Positions 28,439 to 34,902 of a DNA stretch of 34,902 nt are shown piece by piece. Position 1 is the stretch's first letter, and each line of letters opens with the position of its first letter. The stretch is from positions 1-34,902 of the forward strand of contig PKCY01000202.1 of assembly GCA_002862985.1 (NCBI GenBank), given 5' to 3'. Origin of the DNA: Haliea sp. (GTDB lineage Bacteria; Pseudomonadota; Gammaproteobacteria; Pseudomonadales; Halieaceae). The position numbers were made by a program, and so were the translations under genes. Below the pieces are notes generated by a model. The model was given only the letters and a program-made list of their open reading frames with translations. It was not told the origin of the DNA and did not search any database.

Positions 28439-30868
28439 GTGAATAAGAAACCAGACATTGTGTCTCTCAAATGGGTTATCGGGTTGATGAATGCGCAGGT
28501 AGACTCGGCTGAAGCTGCGCTTGTCGAATACGGCAGTGATCCAACGAAGAAGCAGGCTCTGCTGCGTTGTATGTGGTCAGTGCATCAGATCACATCGACG
28601 CTCAGAATCCTGAGCATGCGCAAGGCTGAGATGTTGACGCTGGAAATGGAGCGCAGCTTGAATTTTCTTTACAAAGATAAAGTGATTGGTGAGCGCCGTC
28701 AGCTCGCCATGGGCGGCCTGATGCAGGCTCTGAAAATTATTCCTGCCTATCTCGAACAAACAGAGAGTCTGCGGGTGGATACGGGCCGGGGTCTGGAGCA
28801 GTATGTCAATGATCTGCGTCGCTGGGTAGGTGAAAAACCGCGTCCCAGAGCCTTCTTTTTCTATATGGATATTGCCCCTGAAACGGCCATAACTGCAGAC
28901 GCGGAACCCGCTTCAGATGAGGAAATAAAAAGTCGTGCCAATGTGATGCTCGCCCTGTATCTCGAGATGGCAAAGCAGGCGTTGCGTAAACGCAACGTAA
29001 GTGAAAGTATGAAAACCGTCGCGCGCATTTCCAGAAAAATGCAGCAGTTATTCACTGGTACCGAGCCTGAGCGATTTTGGTTCACTATGATTGGGCTGTG
29101 CGAGGGTATTGCCGGTGGTTTGATCGTGCCAGATGAATGTATTGCACAAATTTTCAAATCTGGGGCGTTCGGTATCAAATTTGCACGAGAAAAAGGCAGC
29201 CTCATCGATGAGACGGTTGACTACACCAGCTATTTGCAACAAATGTTGTACTACATTGCCTCTTGTAAATCCAAGCCTGTGCATATTGCAGGTATTCGCG
29301 ACGTCTTTGGTGTTGACGACAGCACCATCAGCGATGCAAGTAAGGGACTAATCCATAATGACGCAATTATTATAGCGCTCAGAGGTGCCTTGCAGCAGCT
29401 CAATGGCGTCTCCGACTACGTCGCCAAGAATGACCTGGAGAAAATTGCGAAACAGGGTTTTTGGGAGCAAGACATTAGTCCGTTGGAGGCGATTGAAGCG
29501 GCTCAATGTCGTTTGGTAGCTGCCGGACAATTGGCGCATGCCGATTCTCTGAAAAATGTGCAGCGCCAGTTAAAGCGATGTTTCTCAGGCAGTCTGGGAA
29601 AAGAACCCGGAAAAGCCTTACAGGCGGTGAATAGCGTCTCTCGCGGGTTGGTTGATGTGACGCAAGATCTAGAGCATAAGCTTGAGTACGGTTTGAGTAG
29701 TTCTTACGCTGGCAAGTTCTTCGAGCTGCGCGAGAGCGTTGCTGCGGCGACTTTTAATCAGATGGGCTTGGTAGAGAACTATCTACATCAAATATTGCGG
29801 CGCAAAGCCCTCAAGAGTGCTCTGGATAAAAAGCCGTTTGATAACGGAAGCGTTCTGCGGTTGACCGAAGCGTTGCAGCGGCACTTAAATAAGACTGATA
29901 CAGGCTACGAGGAACTGCGGCAGGCTATCCGAGACGCCGACAATGGTGACCCTGATCTTGATTTGCTGTACCGCCTGTCGACGGATTATCTGGATCAGCT
30001 GGAGTCGATGCCGGAACGCAGGGCCATCAGCGAGTCTTTGCAATTGCTGGATGATATTGCAGGCGCTCTGCAATTTGCTGACCTTGTGCGTGAAGGGGCT
30101 GTGATGGAGAAATGTCACAAGTGGCTAAGTGCCGCCAGTACTGCCGGTAGTGTCTGTGAGGATGACGCTTTTCGTTGCTTTGCAGATGCCTTTGCGCAGA
30201 TCGAAATGCACTTACAGCGCTCGATTCTGGATCCGTTGGACGACACATCTTCTATTTTGGCTTTGGCTGAGCAGCGAGCTTCTGAGTTGGAAAAATACAT
30301 GGGGAACCTATCTCCGGGAAGAGTGATTGCCCTGGTGCCAACCAACGCAGATGGGCTGGAAGTACTGGAGAGCACGTTGGTTCAGGATATGGAAATGTCG
30401 GTAGAATTTTGTGATGTGTTTATCGAAGAATCGGAGGAGATGGTTGCTGAGCTCAGTGAACTGACTATGAGCTGGCTTGATGAGCCTCAGAATAACGAAG
30501 TACTGCGCGATATTCGTCGGCACTTTCATACGTTCAAGGGTAATGGCCGGGCTGTGGGTGCCAATATCTTGGGCGAGCTGGGGTGGGCTGCACAAGACAT
30601 GCTGGATCGGGTGCTTGATGGCGATTTGCGAGCGGACGAGGATATACAGCGGTTGGTGAACGAAGTCGTCGGGGCATTGCCTGAGTTAGTCCGTTCCTAC
30701 GGCCAAAACAGTGATCCGGATGTGGGACGCATACGTCAGCTAACCAACGCCTGTTTTGGTATGTCCCTCGACGATGTCGAAGAACAGATTGAATCATTCT
30801 CCAAAGAGGGTAGCACAGGTAGCAATGTTTTCGAAAATGCAGCTGCTACAAAAATTCTGACACATTGA
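28439..30868 (+). CDS. Multi-Hpt protein equivalent to the N-terminal part of ChpA
   Basis: N-terminal degenerate Hpt-like VHQITSTLRILSMRKAEMLTLEMERSLNFL; C-terminal Hpt IRRHFHTFKGNGRAVGANILGELGWAAQDMLDRVLDGDL. Likely GTG start at 28439 preceded by TGGAGG. Confidence 0.8.
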   Translation: MNKKPDIVSLKWVIGLMNAQVDSAEAALVEYGSDPTKKQALLRCMWSVHQITSTLRILSMRKAEMLTLEMERSLNFLYKDKVIGERRQLAMGGLMQALKIIPAYLEQTESLRVDTGRGLEQYVNDLRRWVGEKPRPRAFFFYMDIAPETAITADAEPASDEEIKSRANVMLALYLEMAKQALRKRNVSESMKTVARISRKMQQLFTGTEPERFWFTMIGLCEGIAGGLIVPDECIAQIFKSGAFGIKFAREKGSLIDETVDYTSYLQQMLYYIASCKSKPVHIAGIRDVFGVDDSTISDASKGLIHNDAIIIALRGALQQLNGVSDYVAKNDLEKIAKQGFWEQDISPLEAIEAAQCRLVAAGQLAHADSLKNVQRQLKRCFSGSLGKEPGKALQAVNSVSRGLVDVTQDLEHKLEYGLSSSYAGKFFELRESVAAATFNQMGLVENYLHQILRRKALKSALDKKPFDNGSVLRLTEALQRHLNKTDTGYEELRQAIRDADNGDPDLDLLYRLSTDYLDQLESMPERRAISESLQLLDDIAGALQFADLVREGAVMEKCHKWLSAASTAGSVCEDDAFRCFADAFAQIEMHLQRSILDPLDDTSSILALAEQRASELEKYMGNLSPGRVIALVPTNADGLEVLESTLVQDMEMSVEFCDVFIEESEEMVAELSELTMSWLDEPQNNEVLRDIRRHFHTFKGNGRAVGANILGELGWAAQDMLDRVLDGDLRADEDIQRLVNEVVGALPELVRSYGQNSDPDVGRIRQLTNACFGMSLDDVEEQIESFSKEGSTGSNVFENAAATKILTH

Positions 30869-30910
30869 ACTGGTACCGCTGAGTACGATACGAAATAGAG
30901 GAGAACAATT

Positions 30911-33900
30911 GTGCGTACAGATGATGATCTGGGAAAGGTGAAATGTGATGGCACCGGTGATGCGGAGGAGGATAACCAGGAAAAGAGCCTGCAGTGGCTG
31001 TTGGAAATGGACCTCTCAGAGCCCGTGGAAAATCTGTTTACGGTGGCCGGAGACGAGTACCACGATGAAGGCCTGACGGCTTACGAGGAACAAGTGGCTG
31101 GAAGACCGCTGATTCGCGGGAACGACGCGAGTGATGACTTAGCGAGTTATGTGGATGAGGTAATCGTTATTTCCTCGGATAGCCTACGCAATGGTATCTA
31201 TATCCAGAGCGAACCTGAAGCGGTGGAATCTGCCGAGGTGAAAAGAAATGAGGTCATGGCAATTGACTACTCTCGCGGACGTGAAAGCGAAAGTGTTTTT
31301 GTTACTTCAGAGGTGGACGAAGGGACGGATATTTTGGGTCTTTCGGGCGACGATGATATCGGCGAAAAGGCCGTGTCTATCAAGCGCGCCAAGTCACGTT
31401 CTGAACCGCGAATAGAGAGAGCAGGTCCGATCATGGATTCTGCGCCGGTAATCTGTGAAGCAGATGAATCTAAGCTTAAGCACAGCCTGAACGGTTCAGA
31501 GTCTGCTCCCAATGAGATCCATGGCATTCCAGCGGCGGCTATCAATTTGGCGGAAGCTCCAGTACCCACGCAAATAGGTAATCCGAGCCCGGGTGCGGTC
31601 GCCAATGAAAGCGGTGTGGCGGAAGAGCCTGAGAATGCCAGCGTGTCTGATTATGTGGCACATATGCCGCAGTCGGTTGATGATGAAGAATTCGACAAAT
31701 TTCTGCTGGGTGGAAAGAACCTCCAGGACAGCGAGTCCGATCCGGAAGAGCTCACGGTGCAGCTAACCGAGGGGGTTGTTTCAGTTGACCCGACTGCGGG
31801 AGTGTTAATCGACTATCACGAAGATTTTCGTGCGATGGAGGAGGAAGCACAAAGTTCTGTCTCGGCTATCTCAGTAGTTATCACACCTGTTATGGAAGAG
31901 TTATCAAGGGCTGTGCGAGCGCGGGCGCAGGAGTTGGGGTTAGACGCCGATGCTGTCATTGTAGATGTGACCCACGGCTCAGGTGAGGGGGCGATCAAGC
32001 GTTGCTACGCGGAGGGCTATGAGCCGATTTTGGCGATCTGTTGCGAGTTACCTCAGCCTTTACAGTCGCTCGGCCAGATTGATCGTGATGCTATTTATGT
32101 CAGGCTTCTTAGCAGTGCCACTAATGATAACTGGAATGATTTGTTCACATCCGATTTTTTTGCCTTTAAGGGGGATGTTGATGATTTCGAAAATGTCGAA
32201 TATGAGATGGCCGGGCTCATCGAGTCTCGAACGCCTGATAGCAAAGACGCAAAAGCATATAACCATGTGGAAGCTGCATTTGCCGACGGCTTTGGCGAGG
32301 ACATATTTGGTGAAGATTTTGGTGATGACTTTACAGGTGAATTACTTGAAGGAATCGACACAGCTCTCCCCGACATAGAAGCTGCGTTCTCCAGCCTATC
32401 CACCGGTGAAAAAGTTGGCGATGATTTGGATGTTGCAGGTTTGGCTGCAGCTCAGAATGATAATGTCGAAAGCGCAGATAAGGCGCAAACTAACGGTGTG
32501 GTGGAAGGCGCGATTGCTGAGCTATCTCCGTCCGTAGTTGAGGAGCCAGCACTTCCGTTAGAGAACATACTTAAACAGGTGCAGCAAACACAAAGACAGG
32601 AACAGGAGCAAGTGGGAGAATATGAAGCGGCTGTAGAGCCTGTGTCAGACATCGATGCCGAAACGCAAAGTGAAGTGGCAGTGTTCGGCGGTAGGAACTA
32701 CGGCAGTTGTATACCGGCCGATATTGAGTTTAGTTATACCAGCCAGAGTAACACAGAAATATTTTCGGACTTCCTGGATGCGTTTATTGAGGAGGGCTCC
32801 TCTGAAGTTGAGAAACTTGAGAGCGAAGTATGTGAGTGGGAAAAAGAGATCACCTCGGAGGACCTGTTTGCCAACGTATCGCGGACTTTGCACACTATCA
32901 AGGGGATTGCGAAGGGTGTCGGTCTGCAGCGCATGGGGACTCTGGTACACAATTTTGAGACCCTGTTGGAAAAAATGCCCAGACCTAGTGATGGGGATGC
33001 GCAACCATACTTCCTCATTGTCAACACCTGGTTGGACGCGGTAGTGCGTGGCGTCGAGAGCATTGCGGATAAGCGTGTAGACATAGCAAGCGAATTGCCG
33101 GTGCAGGCGGAAAACTTGATCGTGGCACAGCAGACTGATCAGGGAAATTCTGTTGTGGCCAAAGCCGATAAATCTGAGAAGAAGGGCGCCGAGAGCGCGC
33201 AACAGATAGAAGGCGCCAAAGTTACACAACACGGCGAAAAGAAATCAACACACATCTCTGCGCTGGAGAAAAAGCGCGATCAGCAGCTAGCAGATGAAGG
33301 TGCCAAAGTACTCGCCGCGCAGCAATCTGTGCGTATTACCTCAGAGAAACTGGATCTCCTGTTAAATCTGACGAGCCAGGCGCAACAGCTTGGTGTACGT
33401 GCATCGCAAAATACTAGTCGTAGTAAGCGATCCTCTGCCGAATTGCAGGGCCGACTGACCTCAGTGAGAACCCATATCCGAAAGATTGCGGATCGAGCTT
33501 TGCTAAATGTTAATGCACAGGGCCTTAACTTAACTGCCGAGATGGATGCACTGGAGATGGACCAGTACTCCGAGTTGCAAGAGGCCGCCAGCATACTGCG
33601 CGAGGGGGTGGAGGATCTCGCCGATCTGGTGGATGTGGTGAGCAGGCAGAATGGTCAGATTGAAGCGCTTCTTAAGCAACAGAGCACGGTAATTTCAACT
33701 ATTTCTTCGTCGATACAAGGTGCCAGGGTCGTACCGGTCTCGCGCCTGATGCCGGGTTTGCGCCGTATTGTTCGTACAGTTGGTACGGACCTTGGCAAGG
33801 TTGTGTCTTTTAAGGTGCTGAATGAAACAGGTGCTCTGGATCGCGATCATTATGCAAGCTTGCAGGTTATTTTGGAGCACATGGTGCGAAATGCCCTGGA

Positions 33901-34902
33901 TCACGGCATCGAGTCTCCGGACGATCGCGTGGCGATGGGGAAGCCCACGGGGGGTCGTATTACTATCGACGTTCGAAAGTCTGGCGGCGATTACCTGATC
34001 CGGCTGTCCGATGATGGTAAGGGCATTGATCCCGACGCGATTCGTGAGTCGGCATATGAAAAGGGTCTGGAAGTGGATGTCGATGAGCTGACTGATGAGG
34101 AGGCTATGCGGCTGATATTCCACAAGGGGTTTTCAACTGCCGATGAGGTGAGTGAAGTCTCGGGTCGAGGAGTTGGGATGGATATTGTTCTGACGGAACT
34201 GCAACAGATCGGTGGTGATATCCAGATTCAATCTGCGCTTGGTCTGGGGACGTCCTTCGATGTACGCATTCCTAGTAATGTTTCTGTAAACGGCGCATTA
34301 CTGGTTGACGCAGCGGGCGAATCATATGCGATTCCACTCAATGGTGTGGCCGCAGTTGAGCAAATTCCGGTGGAGGAATTTTTTGCCGCCGTGGAAGCTG
34401 GTACCTCGCTGCCTATCGCAGGCATGGCGTGCGAGCCGGCTTATCTGGGAACGCTGTGTCAGGGGGTCGGCGTGCCCGATCGTGGTATGTGGGGGAAATT
34501 TGTACCGGTCATTGTCGCCGGTACTGCCGAGCGCTACATGGCAATCGCCATTGATAATCTCGAGGAAGCGTTGGAACTGGTGGTGCGGTCGCTGGGCTCC
34601 CAGTTCTCCACAGTGCCGGGTGTGGCTGGCGCGGCAACCACCACCGATGGAGAGGCGATCATAGCGCTGGACTTAAATCTTCTGGTAGGGAGTGCGGGGG
34701 CTGACGGAATTGCACCGGTGGCGGTGAGTAAACCCAAAGACACAAGGATGCTGGCGCTGGTGGTGGATGACTCGCGTACCCAGCGAATGGTCGCCACCAG
34801 CCAGTTGGATATTGTGGGTGCAGAAACAGTAACGGCAGAGAATGGCCTAGTGGCTATTGACCTGCTGAACGCTGCTCACAGGCTGCCCGATGTCGTCTTG
34901 CT
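30911..34902 (+). CDS. chpA: CheA-type histidine kinase (C-terminal ChpA equivalent): long acidic N-terminus, Hpt, dimerisation/HATPase, CheW-like, start of REC; incomplete at the right edge
   Basis: GTG at 30911 preceded by GAGGAG. H-box LFANVSRTLHTIKGIAKGVGL; N-box LEHMVRNALDHGIESPDDRVAMGKP; G-box IRLSDDGKGIDPDAI; FSTADEVSEVSGRGVGMDIV; C-terminal LALVVDDSRTQRMVATSQLDIVGAE...PDVVLL. No stop before the window end, so absent from the ORF track. Confidence 0.9.
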   Translation, partial: MRTDDDLGKVKCDGTGDAEEDNQEKSLQWLLEMDLSEPVENLFTVAGDEYHDEGLTAYEEQVAGRPLIRGNDASDDLASYVDEVIVISSDSLRNGIYIQSEPEAVESAEVKRNEVMAIDYSRGRESESVFVTSEVDEGTDILGLSGDDDIGEKAVSIKRAKSRSEPRIERAGPIMDSAPVICEADESKLKHSLNGSESAPNEIHGIPAAAINLAEAPVPTQIGNPSPGAVANESGVAEEPENASVSDYVAHMPQSVDDEEFDKFLLGGKNLQDSESDPEELTVQLTEGVVSVDPTAGVLIDYHEDFRAMEEEAQSSVSAISVVITPVMEELSRAVRARAQELGLDADAVIVDVTHGSGEGAIKRCYAEGYEPILAICCELPQPLQSLGQIDRDAIYVRLLSSATNDNWNDLFTSDFFAFKGDVDDFENVEYEMAGLIESRTPDSKDAKAYNHVEAAFADGFGEDIFGEDFGDDFTGELLEGIDTALPDIEAAFSSLSTGEKVGDDLDVAGLAAAQNDNVESADKAQTNGVVEGAIAELSPSVVEEPALPLENILKQVQQTQRQEQEQVGEYEAAVEPVSDIDAETQSEVAVFGGRNYGSCIPADIEFSYTSQSNTEIFSDFLDAFIEEGSSEVEKLESEVCEWEKEITSEDLFANVSRTLHTIKGIAKGVGLQRMGTLVHNFETLLEKMPRPSDGDAQPYFLIVNTWLDAVVRGVESIADKRVDIASELPVQAENLIVAQQTDQGNSVVAKADKSEKKGAESAQQIEGAKVTQHGEKKSTHISALEKKRDQQLADEGAKVLAAQQSVRITSEKLDLLLNLTSQAQQLGVRASQNTSRSKRSSAELQGRLTSVRTHIRKIADRALLNVNAQGLNLTAEMDALEMDQYSELQEAASILREGVEDLADLVDVVSRQNGQIEALLKQQSTVISTISSSIQGARVVPVSRLMPGLRRIVRTVGTDLGKVVSFKVLNETGALDRDHYASLQVILEHMVRNALDHGIESPDDRVAMGKPTGGRITIDVRKSGGDYLIRLSDDGKGIDPDAIRESAYEKGLEVDVDELTDEEAMRLIFHKGFSTADEVSEVSGRGVGMDIVLTELQQIGGDIQIQSALGLGTSFDVRIPSNVSVNGALLVDAAGESYAIPLNGVAAVEQIPVEEFFAAVEAGTSLPIAGMACEPAYLGTLCQGVGVPDRGMWGKFVPVIVAGTAERYMAIAIDNLEEALELVVRSLGSQFSTVPGVAGAATTTDGEAIIALDLNLLVGSAGADGIAPVAVSKPKDTRMLALVVDDSRTQRMVATSQLDIVGAETVTAENGLVAIDLLNAAHRLPDVVL

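Noticed and set aside
1-34902. CRISPR arrays, tRNA/rRNA genes, transposases, phage or retron-like elements
   Set aside because: No spaced repeat array, cloverleaf, rRNA-like segment, integrase/transposase motif or reverse transcriptase motif was seen; the window looks chromosomal.

Overview
The window reads as gammaproteobacterial chromosome with about 22 well-supported genes and no tRNA, rRNA, CRISPR or transposase signal. In order it contains: (1) a minus-strand ORF, open at the left edge, fusing an FGGY carbohydrate kinase to a D-2-hydroxyacid dehydrogenase; (2) a catabolic-looking cluster of Rieske oxygenase, amidohydrolase-2, carotenoid/stilbene-cleaving oxygenase and convergent TonB-dependent receptor; (3) a B12-binding radical SAM enzyme, a class I methyltransferase, an ArnC/DPM-like GT2 and a second methyltransferase, then an aldo/keto reductase and an SDR; (4) a FrnE-like DsbA-family protein and a SnoaL-like protein; (5) a retropepsin-like (PF05618-type) lipoprotein, an inactive-transglutaminase/7TM protein and a RimK-like ATP-grasp ligase; (6) a PAS/GGDEF-like/AAA+/Fis protein that resembles a sigma54 activator but lacks GAFTGA and Walker B; (7) a divergent Pil-Chp-type chemosensory operon (PilG-, PilI- and PilJ-like, with ChpA split into two ORFs) that runs off the right edge. 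The most notable signals are in the last part: a 45-aa CheR/PilK N-terminal remnant at the expected pilK position, no pilH, an atypical chemoreceptor hairpin tip, and a CheA with about 600 acidic residues before its Hpt domain. All family calls come from reading motifs; no database search was run.
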